From VRUE01 sp036403515 (GTDB lineage: Bacteria > Actinomycetota > Thermoleophilia > Solirubrobacterales > 70-9), in contig DASWQV010000034.1 in the NCBI GenBank assembly GCA_036403515.1, positions 1-64,000 on the forward strand: a stretch of DNA of 64,000 nt. Direction: 5' to 3'. Position 1 is the first letter of the stretch, and the number at the start of each line of letters is the position of its first letter. The notes beneath the pieces were generated by a model. That model did no database searches. It was not told the DNA's origin and saw nothing but the letters and a program-made list of their open reading frames with translations. Position numbers and translations under genes: made by a program. Below, one piece after another: positions 16,943 through 25,714 of the stretch.

Positions 16943-17398
16943 TTGAAACCAGTGCAGGGCAGGTGGTTGATCGGGGTCGTGCTCGTCGCCTTGACGATGC
17001 TGGTGCTTGCGAACGGCGCTTTTGCCTGTTCGTGCGCGCCGCAGGCTCCGGCAGAAGCTCTGGAGCAGTCCGATGCGGCGGTGGTCGCTCGCTTGGTCGA
17101 GGTGCGCCCGCGGGGACGATTCCACGCCGACTACCGCTACGAAGTTCGGCGGGTCTACCGCGGTCAGGCTGCGATCGATCGGGGGCAAATGCTGACCGTG
17201 CGCAGTGGTCGGCGGGCCGCCACCTGTGCGCTGCCCCGCCGCCTTGACCACGTATACGGGCTATTCCTGGCTCGGCGCCAGGATCGGTGGTACGGCGGAA
17301 TCTGCGGTGTGATCGAGCCGCGGCGCCTCCATCACGCCGCCGAACAACGGCCACGCGTCCAGAGGCGCGGCACGGGCACGGGCCCCTGCGTCGCCTGA
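16943..17398 (+). CDS. Secreted small protein with TIMP/netrin-like CSC N-terminus
   Basis: The product (~150 aa from TTG 16943) has a signal peptide (VVLVALTMLVLANGAFA) followed by CSCAPQAPAEALEQSDAAVVARL. A mature N-terminus of Cys-x-Cys followed by a strand is typical of bacterial tissue-inhibitor-of-metalloproteinase-like (NTR fold) proteins. Two further cysteines (TCALP, GICGV) could complete disulphides. The C-terminal 30 residues are Arg-rich and poorly ordered. It is probably exported. No enzyme activity is implied. GTG 16952 is an alternative start. Confidence 0.6.
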   Translation: MKPVQGRWLIGVVLVALTMLVLANGAFACSCAPQAPAEALEQSDAAVVARLVEVRPRGRFHADYRYEVRRVYRGQAAIDRGQMLTVRSGRRAATCALPRRLDHVYGLFLARRQDRWYGGICGVIEPRRLHHAAEQRPRVQRRGTGTGPCVA

Positions 17399-17407
17399 AG
17401 CCGCCTC

Positions 17408-18199
17408 CTAAGCCGCCGCGGCGACCTTGGCTGTGCTGCGGTGGCGACGGAACATCTCTTCGACCCATTGGTAGCCGGTGCGCTCCTCGAGCGGCGCGCG
17501 GAAGCTCTCCATGCCGGCAGGTAGCGGTTCCTCTTCCGGCAGCGGCCCCTCGTCGGGGAGCACCAACGGATAGAAGAGCGAGGCGGCGGTGAGGTCGGCG
17601 ACGCTGAAGGAATCGCCGACGAGGTAGTCGCCCGAGCCGAGCTCGGCCTCGAGGCGGTCGAGGGCGGCGATCACCTTGGCGCGGGCGACCTCGGCGGCCT
17701 GCTCGCTTTTGACGCCGAAGCGCAGGCCGGTGTAGGTGCGCGCGTAGGTGACGGCGCCGCCGCCGATCTTGGTCAGGGGCCCCGGCGCCGTGCGCTCGAT
17801 CACTGCTTCGAAGCGCTCCGGGTCCTTGCCCAGCTCGTGGAAGGCGAGCAGGCGCAGGTGCGGGCCGAGCTCCTCGTCGAAGAAGTCCTCCAACTCGAGG
17901 GCGCGGCGGCGCTGCGCGGGATCCGCCGGATAGAGCGGCGGCTCGGGGAAGTGGCCCTCGAGCACGGCGACGATCTCGGTCGAGTCGCCAATCCGCTGTC
18001 CGTCGATCTCCAGCACGGGGAAGGTCTGGCTGGCGCCGCGGGTCAGCCACATCGAGGCCGGGATGTGCAGGCCCGGGACCGCGACGGCACGGCGCTTGTG
18101 CGGAACTTCCTTGTAGTCGAGCGCCCAGCGCGCCTTCTCGCTGTAGTGCGAGACGGCGATGTGCCAGAGGGTGGGGCGGCGGTTGCTCGTTGCGTCCAC
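17408..18199 (-). CDS. Glutathione S-transferase-like protein
   Basis: A 263-aa protein with an N-terminal thioredoxin-fold half (LWHIAVSHYSEKARWALDYK, then QTFPVLEIDGQRIGDSTEIV, the glutathione-contact region with Asp-Ser-Thr) and an all-helical C-terminal half with YLVGDSFSVADLTAASL, the conserved GST helix-capping motif. A serine (SHYSEKAR) sits where soluble GSTs have their catalytic Ser/Cys. Actinobacteria usually lack glutathione, so the thiol partner is uncertain. It stands alone, converging on the TIMP-like gene. Confidence 0.85.
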   Translation of the reverse strand: MDATSNRRPTLWHIAVSHYSEKARWALDYKEVPHKRRAVAVPGLHIPASMWLTRGASQTFPVLEIDGQRIGDSTEIVAVLEGHFPEPPLYPADPAQRRRALELEDFFDEELGPHLRLLAFHELGKDPERFEAVIERTAPGPLTKIGGGAVTYARTYTGLRFGVKSEQAAEVARAKVIAALDRLEAELGSGDYLVGDSFSVADLTAASLFYPLVLPDEGPLPEEEPLPAGMESFRAPLEERTGYQWVEEMFRRHRSTAKVAAAA

Positions 18200-18226
18200 G
18201 ACGGCTCCGTGTCAGCATAGCCCGCG

Positions 18227-18514
18227 ATGGCGCTTCTGGACGATTCCGAGATCGAGGCGAGGCTTTCGCAGCTGCCCGGCTGGGAGCGAAGCGGCAAGGC
18301 GATCGCCAAGGGCTTCGGCTGCGGCGACTTCGTCGGCTCGGTGCGCTTCGTCGAGAGCCTGGTCGAGCCAGCCGAGGCGATCGGCCACCACCCGGACCTG
18401 GCGATCTCCTGGGACACGGTGACCGTGACCATCTCCACCCACTCCGAGGGTGGTCTCACCGCCGCCGATTTCGAGTTGGCGGAGAAGGTCGATGCCCTAT
18501 CGCCGGCGAGCTGA
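18227..18514 (+). CDS. Pterin-4a-carbinolamine dehydratase-like protein
   Basis: A 95-aa protein spanning the whole family: LSQLPGWERSGKAIAKGF, FVESLVEPAEAIGHHPDLAISWDTVTV and TAADFELAEKVD. The EAIGHHPD segment carries the active-site histidines. The family dehydrates 4a-hydroxytetrahydropterins, but in bacteria lacking aromatic hydroxylases its role is often unclear. Its stop TGA (18512-18514) overlaps the probable CTG start of the ArfB-like gene. Confidence 0.87.
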   Translation: MALLDDSEIEARLSQLPGWERSGKAIAKGFGCGDFVGSVRFVESLVEPAEAIGHHPDLAISWDTVTVTISTHSEGGLTAADFELAEKVDALSPAS

Positions 18515-18912
18515 AGATCGACGAACGGCTCTCGATTCCGCTCAGTGATATCGAGCTTCGAGCGAGCCGCTCTTCCGGCCCCGGAGGTCAGCACGCAAAC
18601 GTGACCGCCTCGCGGGTCGAAGCGGTGTTCGACGTCGAGGCATCGCGAGCCCTGGACGAGCGGCAGCGCGAACGATTGGTCTGGCGCGCCGGCCCAGTGA
18701 TCACCGCGGTCGCTCAGGATGCCCGCGGCCAGGCCCGCAACCGTGAGCTGGCCCTGCGACGGCTGGCCGAGAAGATCGCCGCCGGTCTGGCGACCCCGGC
18801 GCGGCGGCGGCCGACGAGGCCGAGCCGCGCCTCGCGCGAGCGGCGGCTGGAAGAAAAGCGGCGCGCCGGCGACCGCAAGCGGGGACGGCAGCGGCCGGCT
18901 CCCGAAAATTGA
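18511..18912 (+). CDS. arfB: ArfB/YaeJ-like peptidyl-tRNA hydrolase with non-canonical start
   Basis: The product has the release-factor catalytic motif GGQ in SSGPGGQHANVTASRVEA and a basic Arg/Lys-rich tail (SRERRLEEKRRAGDRKRG), the plan of ArfB, which enters stalled ribosomes and releases the peptide. The GGQ domain begins at LKIDERLSIPLSDIELRAS, but there is no ATG, GTG or TTG in frame close to it. The only local candidate is CTG 18511, overlapping the preceding stop as CTGA. About 133 aa result, a normal length. Translation is probably by coupling to the dehydratase gene. Confidence 0.8.
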   Translation: MKIDERLSIPLSDIELRASRSSGPGGQHANVTASRVEAVFDVEASRALDERQRERLVWRAGPVITAVAQDARGQARNRELALRRLAEKIAAGLATPARRRPTRPSRASRERRLEEKRRAGDRKRGRQRPAPEN

Positions 18913-18917
18913 GCGAG

Positions 18918-19280
18918 ATGGCAAAGGGCAAGAAGAAGCGAGCGCCGAAGCCCAGGGCGGCAACGGTCGACTACGCCGACGGCGAGGGCAACGTGCTCAG
19001 CCTGCGCGAGTCGCTCAGCGCGGGAACGATCGCCAAGCTCAGCGAGGGCCCGGCGACGGCGGCGACCTCGAGGGAGGACGCCTGGCGCCGGCGTTCGGAG
19101 CTGCTCTTCGAGCGACTTGCGGTGAGCTGGGAGATCGCCGGCCTGCCGCTCAACGACCAGAAGATGCTGCTCGGCCGCTACCGCATGGCCGACCCGATCA
19201 CCCAGCAATGGGTACGTGAGACGATCGCCGCCCACGTCGAGCGCCATATCCCCGAGCTTGCCCGGGCAGGACACGGTTAA
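18918..19280 (+). CDS. Conserved-looking hypothetical protein, 120 aa
   Basis: The frame starts at ATG 18918 (or TTG 18909, overlapping the ArfB stop) and encodes a Lys/Arg-rich N-terminus (MAKGKKKRAPKP), then a mostly helical body with WRRRSELLFERLAVSWEIAG and a central MLLGRYRMADP. No domain is recognised. Codon use is typical and spacing is tight, so it is a genuine member of the operon. The basic tail could bind nucleic acid, but that is only a guess. Confidence 0.65.
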   Translation: MAKGKKKRAPKPRAATVDYADGEGNVLSLRESLSAGTIAKLSEGPATAATSREDAWRRRSELLFERLAVSWEIAGLPLNDQKMLLGRYRMADPITQQWVRETIAAHVERHIPELARAGHG

Positions 19281-19314
19281 AGCCCGCCGGGCGGCCCCAA
19301 TGAGAGGAGCAGTC

Positions 19315-19701
19315 ATGTTTGCGAATACGAAGGCAACCAACGGCTTCGCCGTCGATGACCTCGACCAGGCAAAGCGGTTCTACGGCGAGACGCTGGGACT
19401 GGAATACACCGTGCTGAGCGAGGAGTTCGGCTTGATCTCCCTGCAGCTGGCGGGCGGCCGCGACACGCTGGTCTACCGCAAGCCCGACTTCGTCCCCGCG
19501 ACGTACACGATCCTCAACTTCGAGGTCGACGACATCGACGCGGCCGTCGACGGCCTCGCCGAGCGCGGCGTCAGCTTCGAGCGCTACGCGGAGATGGACC
19601 AGGACGAGAAGGGCGTTGCCCGCGGTCCCGGCCCCCACATCGCCTGGTTCAAGGACCCGGCCGGCAACATCCTCTCGGTCCTGCAGCAGCCGGCGGGCTG
19701 A
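19315..19701 (+). CDS. VOC (glyoxalase/bleomycin-resistance) superfamily protein
   Basis: A 128-aa protein of two babab modules: NGFAVDDLDQAKRFYGETLG at the start, YTILNFEVDDIDAAVDGLAE in the middle and IAWFKDPAGNILSVLQQ at the end, the standard layout of vicinal-oxygen-chelate proteins. Metal ligands are not certain. ATG 19315 is favoured over the longer frame because GAGAGGAG lies 6-13 bases upstream. The reaction cannot be assigned. Confidence 0.87.
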   Translation: MFANTKATNGFAVDDLDQAKRFYGETLGLEYTVLSEEFGLISLQLAGGRDTLVYRKPDFVPATYTILNFEVDDIDAAVDGLAERGVSFERYAEMDQDEKGVARGPGPHIAWFKDPAGNILSVLQQPAG

Positions 19702-19840
19702 GCCGATCTCGTCCCCTGGCCCGGTCGCGCTCCACCGGCCCTAGTTGGACTTTCCTGATTGTTGCGTTTAGGGTCGCGCATATGTGGCCGTGGGGACCAC
19801 CTGTCTCATCGCATTGGGGCGCCGGGAAGGGTCGGGCATA

Positions 19841-22800
19841 GTGGCGTCACACATCTCGGTGCGGCTGTTTTGGCACGACAGCGGCTGGGATGGCGCGATC
19901 TGCCGCGACCCTGCCGCCAACGTCTGGTGTGAGGCTCACGACCACATCCGTGACCACAAGTCCGACCGCGAGGCCGACGAGGACGTGCGCGGGAAGCCCC
20001 CGGGCGAGAGTGGAGTCCATCCCGGTTGCGAGGTCAGCCTGCAGACCTTCTCCCGCCGGCGCAATGAGATCCGAGTCTGGCCACCGGAGTGGATGGCGGC
20101 GAGCGGCGTCCAGCCGATCGACCTCGAGATCGATAAGAGCAGCACGGGTATGTGGCCCTACGAGGAGATGTGGGGCGAGAACGGCGGCTACAAGCCCAAC
20201 AGCGAGCGCCGGGCGATCGCGGAGGCCTTCTTCGAGGAGGTCGAGCCGGGCAAGAGCCTCGCCTTTTTCTACGTCGACGAGCGCAACCCGCTTTTCCTCG
20301 ACGATGGCGACCGCTCCGCCCACCGCGTGCTGGCCGGGGTGTCCCGCATCACCGGCTATGAGAAGGACATCCGGGAGTGGAATGAGACGACCTGGAACGG
20401 CGAGACCAACATGGTTTGGTCGGTGCCCTTCTCACATGGCTATCCCCGCGACGGAGTGCGCCTGCCGATCCAGGCGATCGAGGCTGCCGTCGCCGATCCG
20501 GTGCAGCGCGAGCGCTATCTGGTGCCGCTCGACGGCGGCCTGCGCACCGACTTTCGCTATGGCAGCTCGCGCGTGACGATGGACCGGGCGGTGGCCGTGG
20601 TCGAGCGCTCAATCGCGGCCCTCGCCCGGATCGAGCAGGACGGGGTGCTGGAGACAAGCGTCGCGGGCGAGCTCGCTTGGCTGAACGGGGTGCTACTCGA
20701 GATCTGGGACGAACGGGGACCGTATCCGGGCCTGGCTCCGCTGCTGCTGGCTCTCGACTGCCCAAGAGCCGCGGAGGTTGCTCGGCACGCGCGCCACGGC
20801 ACCGCTGAGGGAGGTGACCCCGCCGCGCTCGTCTTCGAGGCGCTCGAGGCTGGCGAGGCTGGGCCGTTCGGGGACTTTGCCGAGGCGGTCGAGGACGCCG
20901 CTGAGGAGTGGGGCTACCTCGGCGCCGACGACCGGGAGCTCGCCCGGCTGCTGGTCCGGATGGAGCTGACCAAGGATCAGCTCGATGTTGTCCTGCGCCC
21001 CGAGTCGCGGCTTCGGCACGGCCTGCCTGCCAGCGCCGGAGAGCTGCTCGCCAACCCCTACGTCCTCTGCGAGCGCTTCCTTCCAAAGCGGGAAGGCGAG
21101 CCGATCTCGTTCCTGACCGTCGATCACGGCTTGCTGCCGCACGAGGCGATGGCGGCACTGGGCGAGCAGCGGGTCCCAAGGCGCGATCCACGTCGCCTGC
21201 GAGCCTTGCTGGTCGAAGCGCTGCGCGCCCGGGCCGCCGACGGTGACAGCTTCGCCCACGCCGGCGAGGCGCTTGAGTTCGCCGCTCGCCATTCGCCTCC
21301 GGACAGGCCCTGCGACGTGCCGCCAGAGCGACTCGCTCACGAGAAAGTCGCGCCGGTGCTGGCCGAGGCGATCGAGGTGTTCGAGGTGGAGGGCGAGACC
21401 TACCTGGCGCTCCTCTCGCTGCGCGACGATGAGATCGCGATTGCGGAGACGCTCGATGGCCTGGCCCATCGCAAGCGCAAGGAGCGAGGCGGGACAGACT
21501 GGCAGCAGGTCGCCGACTGCCTCGCTGCCAGGTCCGAGGGCGATCTGGTCGAGCTCTCCGTGCAGCAGCGCGCCGCACTCGACCGCAGTCTCGCGAGTTC
21601 GCTGAGCGTGATCGCGGGCTCGGCCGGGACCGGAAAGAGCACCCTGCTGGGCCCCCTGATCGAGGCGATCCGACAACTGGACGGGGAGCAACCGGTGCGG
21701 GCGCTGACGCCGACCGGCAAGGCCGCCGATCGGCTCAAGGACGTGGGGGTCGAGGCGATGACGATCCACCGGGCGCTGGCGACGGCCGGCTGGTACGACC
21801 ATGAGCTCGAAACCTGGACCGAGGGAGAGGGCCGGATCGAAGCCCACACCCTGATCATCGACGAGTCCTCGATGGTCGACGTCGAACTGCTCGGGATGGT
21901 CGTCAGGGCGACCGACTGGGACCAGGTCCGGCGCCTCGTCCTGGTCGGCGATCACCACCAGCTACCGCCAATCGGGCCCGGCCGTCCGTTCTTCGACCTG
22001 ATCGCGCGAATGCAGGACGCCGACGAGTCCGGTGACGATGCCTATCGCGACCGGCTCTCGGAGCTGACCAACAACTACCGCGTCGAGTCGGGCAGCGCGG
22101 CCATCGCCTTCGCGAACAGTTTTTCCCAACGCGCCGAGGCTGGCGATTCGCTCGTCTGGGAGGCAGTCGCAAAGGGGAACGACCGTGACGACCTGCGCAT
22201 CCGCTACTGGAGCGACCAGGAAGACCTATACGAGAAGCTGCTGGCCGAGATCGCCAGGCTGGTGGAAGCCGAGTGCGCGGCGCACGATCTCGACCCCGAG
22301 GATTCGCGGTCGTTCGACGCGACGATCGGGCACGGCGACTCTCCACCGGGTCCCTCGCACTGGCAGATCCTCGCGCCGATGCGGGGCGGCCCCCACGGTA
22401 CGCGCAAGTTGAACGCGCTGGTCCAGGACAGGCACCACGGCTGGGCGAAGCGAGCGAAGCGTTGGGAGAGCGGCGCCTACGCCCGCTGGCCGGTGAAGAT
22501 GGGCGCTGAGCAGATCACGCGGTTCGACAAGGTGATGCAGATCTCCAACGAGCGGTTTCCGTTCTGGCGCCCCGGCGAGAAGATGGACGACGAGGAAAAG
22601 AAAGAACGGTGCGCCATCTTCAACGGTCAGATCGGAACGGTGCGAAGCGAGTCCCCGCGTGCGGACCAGCGGTCTCGCAAAAAACACGAAAAAGGCAACG
22701 TCAAGTCGCTCGCCGTCGAGTTCGAGGGTTTGCCGGGGGTTCGCATCGACTACTACAAGGAGGGCCGGCGGGGGATCGACCGCAATCTCGAGCTCGCCTA

Positions 22801-23437
22801 CGCGGTGTCTGTCCACAAGGGGCAGGGAAGCCAATTCCAGCACGTGATGTTCGTCGTGCCGCAGGACGCCGCCAACTACTTCGGGCGCGAGTTGACCTAC
22901 ACCGGGCTGACGAGGGCACGGCAGTCACTGACGCTTTTCGTCGAGCGCGACATTGGCCCGCTTCTGGCGCTACGAAAGCACGCCGCCGCTCAAACTCCAC
23001 AGAGAAACTCGCGATTGTTCACGCCCCAGGTCGGGGCGATGTCCTATCGAGCGGGAAAGCTGGTCTACGGAACCACGCGCGGCGACCGCGTCGCCAGCAA
23101 GTCGGAGGTGATCATCGCCGACCTTCTCCATCGATACGAATCCGAGGGGGCACTCAGCTACCTGTACGAGCGCGAACTGTTCGCGCCCGGTGGAGACGGC
23201 AGCGACTTCCGGCTTCCGGACTTCACCATCCACGTCGGCGGCCGCACCTTCTTTTGGGAGCACTGCGGGATGATGGACGACCCGGCCTACCGGGAGCGAT
23301 GGGAGCAGGTGCGGCTGCCCTGGTACAAGCGGCACGGCTTCGCCAAGCAGCTGATCGTCACTGAAGACGGAGAGAGCAACCCAATTGACAGTGGCCTGAT
23401 CGAGCGCGACTGCATCAAGGCGATCCTGCTGGCCTGA
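19841..23437 (+). CDS. Giant SF1 (RecD/Pif1-like) helicase with C-terminal nuclease-like domain
   Basis: About 1198 aa from GTG 19841 (GTG 19784 also possible). Residues 1-~590 are a large region of unknown function opening with RLFWHDSGWDGAICRDP plus nearby Cys/His. The helicase core follows: Walker A AGSAGTGKST (~592), TPTGKAADRL, Walker B LIIDESSM (~670), VGDHHQLPP, LTNNYR, SVHKGQGSQF (~989) and TYTGLTRAR. The last ~110 residues (SKSEVIIADLLHRYE, then RLPDFTIHVGGRTFFWEH) fit a PD-(D/E)xK nuclease fold. It probably unwinds and cuts DNA. Its 3' end overlaps the convergent metacaspase frame by 151 bp. GGAAGGG about 10 nt upstream supports GTG 19841. Confidence 0.85.
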   Translation: MASHISVRLFWHDSGWDGAICRDPAANVWCEAHDHIRDHKSDREADEDVRGKPPGESGVHPGCEVSLQTFSRRRNEIRVWPPEWMAASGVQPIDLEIDKSSTGMWPYEEMWGENGGYKPNSERRAIAEAFFEEVEPGKSLAFFYVDERNPLFLDDGDRSAHRVLAGVSRITGYEKDIREWNETTWNGETNMVWSVPFSHGYPRDGVRLPIQAIEAAVADPVQRERYLVPLDGGLRTDFRYGSSRVTMDRAVAVVERSIAALARIEQDGVLETSVAGELAWLNGVLLEIWDERGPYPGLAPLLLALDCPRAAEVARHARHGTAEGGDPAALVFEALEAGEAGPFGDFAEAVEDAAEEWGYLGADDRELARLLVRMELTKDQLDVVLRPESRLRHGLPASAGELLANPYVLCERFLPKREGEPISFLTVDHGLLPHEAMAALGEQRVPRRDPRRLRALLVEALRARAADGDSFAHAGEALEFAARHSPPDRPCDVPPERLAHEKVAPVLAEAIEVFEVEGETYLALLSLRDDEIAIAETLDGLAHRKRKERGGTDWQQVADCLAARSEGDLVELSVQQRAALDRSLASSLSVIAGSAGTGKSTLLGPLIEAIRQLDGEQPVRALTPTGKAADRLKDVGVEAMTIHRALATAGWYDHELETWTEGEGRIEAHTLIIDESSMVDVELLGMVVRATDWDQVRRLVLVGDHHQLPPIGPGRPFFDLIARMQDADESGDDAYRDRLSELTNNYRVESGSAAIAFANSFSQRAEAGDSLVWEAVAKGNDRDDLRIRYWSDQEDLYEKLLAEIARLVEAECAAHDLDPEDSRSFDATIGHGDSPPGPSHWQILAPMRGGPHGTRKLNALVQDRHHGWAKRAKRWESGAYARWPVKMGAEQITRFDKVMQISNERFPFWRPGEKMDDEEKKERCAIFNGQIGTVRSESPRADQRSRKKHEKGNVKSLAVEFEGLPGVRIDYYKEGRRGIDRNLELAYAVSVHKGQGSQFQHVMFVVPQDAANYFGRELTYTGLTRARQSLTLFVERDIGPLLALRKHAAAQTPQRNSRLFTPQVGAMSYRAGKLVYGTTRGDRVASKSEVIIADLLHRYESEGALSYLYERELFAPGGDGSDFRLPDFTIHVGGRTFFWEHCGMMDDPAYRERWEQVRLPWYKRHGFAKQLIVTEDGESNPIDSGLIERDCIKAILLA

Positions 23438-25239
23438 GCCGCGAGCGGCGTGGCGGTGATCGTGTAGCCGAGGGCGGTGGGGGCCGCCGCCGCCGGCCTA
23501 CTGGTGCTTCTTTGCCTCTTCTTGTTGTTGTTCTTCTTGTTCTTCGGTACGACCGTGAGCCTGGCGTTGTCGCTGACGGTTTCACCGTTGCCGTTGCTGA
23601 CGACGGCGTTGAAGATGTCGCCGTTTTCAGCTCGCTTGATCGCTTGGATCCCCAGGGTCGGAGAGTCCGCGGCGGTATTGATGGCCGTGCCGTTGCGCTG
23701 CCATTCGTAGTCGAGGCCGTCGCCCTCCGCGCTGACGCTGAACAGGGCCTTGCCCCCGGGGCGGCTTTTTACCGAGGTGGGCTGCTTGGAGATGGCCGGA
23801 GCCTTGCCGGCTTGCGACTCGGGCAGCACGTGCCAAGCGAGGGCAATCGCACCGACCACGACCAGCCCGCCGATCGCGATCAGGCCCCTCGCGGTCGGCA
23901 TTTTGCCTAGCGCTTCGAAGGCGCCTTTTATCTCGTCCGTGCCAATACCAATCTCTCTCGACTTCGTGCCCGTGGTCGCCACGAGCACGTTTTCGAGCGC
24001 ATGGGAGCGCCCCCGCTGGTCGAGCAGGGCGATGTAGATACCGGCGCTTCCCAGGAGCAGTCCAACGAAGAGCAGCTCGACGACGATCGTGACCGCCACC
24101 TTGGTCGAGCTGTCTTGGCCGTCGAGCACGGCGAAGGTCAGGACCCCGAACACCAATCCGGCAAGGAGCAGAATCGCGACGATCCCGGCTGCGCACCGGC
24201 CGGCGAACTTGGCATCCCACTCGCGGATTTTCACGCTGTCGTCGCCGCCATCCTCGCTTTTGCCAGGCGCATCGGGGGATGGCGCGCCGAGCGCCCCTTG
24301 CGCCCCGTCGCCAGCTGGCGCAGCCGCTCCTCCCGGCTTCCCGGCGGGCTTTTCCTTCGAGCTTCCGACCGGGCCAAATGGAGTCGCGGCCAGCAGCGCC
24401 TGCGGTCCCTCGAAGACCGGCCGCTGGCATTTTTCCCGCCGCCTTGCCTCTTCTTCCACCTCCGCTCCCACCTTGGCGAGGATCGCTTTCATGGTCGCCG
24501 CTGCGCCGGTTCGGAGCTCCGCGGCGAGATAGTTGGTGAGCAGCCCGTGAGGCTCGTCGAAGTCTGCTTCAAGTGACACTTCGTCGTCGTGGCAGCCGGC
24601 GATGAGCAGGTAGTCGCCCTGTCGGATCAGGCCGCTGGCGCTCATCGGAGCACCGGCCTCCGACTCGGCCCCCGGGAAGGGCCGCGGCGGGACCGCGAGC
24701 GGTTTCCTCGACGGCAACGTTGCGCGCGGCACCGGCCGCGCGCTTTCCTTCAGCGCCTGCACCGTGCCCGGCCGGATCAGGTCCCTGTCTATCGATCCCG
24801 AATGGCACGAGTCGAAGATGAACGTCGCGTACGACGTGCGCTGGGCAAGCGCGGCCATGTAGCTGTGGAGCTCGTCATCGATGATGTCGAGCACCTCCCT
24901 GTTTTCACTGCGGCCACTGTCGGAGGGCACGATCGTCTCGTCCCATTTGTCCTCCTCGTCGCGGTCCGTGTCGGGAGCCTGCGAGCCATGGCCGCTGTAG
25001 TAGATGACCGCGACGTCGCCAGGCCCGGTTTCGTCGACCAGGCGTGTCAGGGCGTCGAGAATCTTCTTCCGGGTGGTATCCCCGGGATCGGTCAGCCTGG
25101 TCAACCCGGCTGGCTCGAACTGGTAGCACTCGCCAAGAACCGCAGCCATCGAGTTGACATCGTTGACGCAGCCACTCAGGTCGTTGATCGCCGGATCCTC
25201 GTACTGGTCGATGCCGATCAGGACTGCGCGCTTCACCAT
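23287..25239 (-). CDS. Membrane-anchored type I metacaspase-like protein with Ig-like domain
   Basis: 650 aa. Residues 1-~287 form a caspase-fold peptidase: RAVLIGIDQYED, catalytic His84 in YYSGHGSQ, the acidic-pocket-type KWDETIVPSDS, and catalytic Cys145 in IFDSCHSGS. A Gly/Ala/Pro linker (~290-335) leads to three predicted TM helices (~350-372, 380-405, 452-472). An Ig-like domain (~480-565, with YEWQRNGTAI) would then lie outside the cell. A Lys/Asn tract and Ser/Arg tail end the chain. ATG 25239 has a GGAGG site 7 nt upstream. Metacaspases cleave after basic residues. The last 50 residues lie antisense to the helicase gene. Confidence 0.87.
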   Translation of the reverse strand: MVKRAVLIGIDQYEDPAINDLSGCVNDVNSMAAVLGECYQFEPAGLTRLTDPGDTTRKKILDALTRLVDETGPGDVAVIYYSGHGSQAPDTDRDEEDKWDETIVPSDSGRSENREVLDIIDDELHSYMAALAQRTSYATFIFDSCHSGSIDRDLIRPGTVQALKESARPVPRATLPSRKPLAVPPRPFPGAESEAGAPMSASGLIRQGDYLLIAGCHDDEVSLEADFDEPHGLLTNYLAAELRTGAAATMKAILAKVGAEVEEEARRREKCQRPVFEGPQALLAATPFGPVGSSKEKPAGKPGGAAAPAGDGAQGALGAPSPDAPGKSEDGGDDSVKIREWDAKFAGRCAAGIVAILLLAGLVFGVLTFAVLDGQDSSTKVAVTIVVELLFVGLLLGSAGIYIALLDQRGRSHALENVLVATTGTKSREIGIGTDEIKGAFEALGKMPTARGLIAIGGLVVVGAIALAWHVLPESQAGKAPAISKQPTSVKSRPGGKALFSVSAEGDGLDYEWQRNGTAINTAADSPTLGIQAIKRAENGDIFNAVVSNGNGETVSDNARLTVVPKNKKNNNKKRQRSTSRPAAAAPTALGYTITATPLAAQASRIALMQSRSIRPLSIGLLSPSSVTISCLAKPCRLYQGSRTCSHRSR

Positions 25240-25345
25240 GAGAGCCTCCGGTCAGTACTGAGGTTGACTGGTGTGGGGACGATCCACGGGCTCACCCTAT
25301 TATGTGCCCGGTTAGTTCGCTCTGTCGATTTTGAAAGGTCGAGAA
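25240..25345. promoter_or_regulatory. Shared divergent promoter region of metacaspase and the two-gene unit
   Basis: This 106-bp gap separates the two divergent units and must hold both promoters. It is less GC-rich than its surroundings. A TATTAT hexamer in CCTATTATG (about 25298-25303) is a possible rightward -10, but no well-spaced -35 is seen. The close divergent arrangement suggests co-regulation. Confidence 0.4.
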
Positions 25346-25714
25346 ATGGCTACGTACATTCTGGCGTTCGCAGGTACCCATCCATTTGACGAAGTACTCG
25401 AGGGAGTGAGGGCTGCCGTTGAGGACCTGCCCGACGTCGCCGTCGAGCGCGGCTGGGAGCAGGAGGGCGATCCCGGAGGGTACGTGGCGCTTCAGTCACC
25501 GCGCCCCGATGATCTTCACGATGCGCTGGCCGCCACCCAGTTCGATGTCGAGGGGATCGTCGAGTTGGTCTCCCTTCCCACCCGGCCAATGGAGATGTTG
25601 TCAGTGCATCGCGAGCACGTCGTCGTCGGCGCCTTCAACTTTGCAGACCATCCGCTGGGATGGTGTCGCCGCTGCTCAACTGCCCATGCGCGGGGCAGGC
25701 ATGTCAAAAAATAA
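25346..25714 (+). CDS. Uncharacterised small protein beside the metacaspase
   Basis: 122 aa from ATG 25346 (MATYILAFAGTHPFDEVLEG), preceded by GAAAGGTCGAGAA. The sequence looks like a small alpha/beta domain with an acidic centre (EQEGDPGGYVALQSPRPDD) and a late CRRCSTAH. It reads through the start of the next gene by 14 bp, so translation of the two is probably coupled. No family is recognised. Position opposite the metacaspase suggests it could be a regulator, substrate or partner, which is inference only. Confidence 0.65.
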   Translation: MATYILAFAGTHPFDEVLEGVRAAVEDLPDVAVERGWEQEGDPGGYVALQSPRPDDLHDALAATQFDVEGIVELVSLPTRPMEMLSVHREHVVVGAFNFADHPLGWCRRCSTAHARGRHVKK

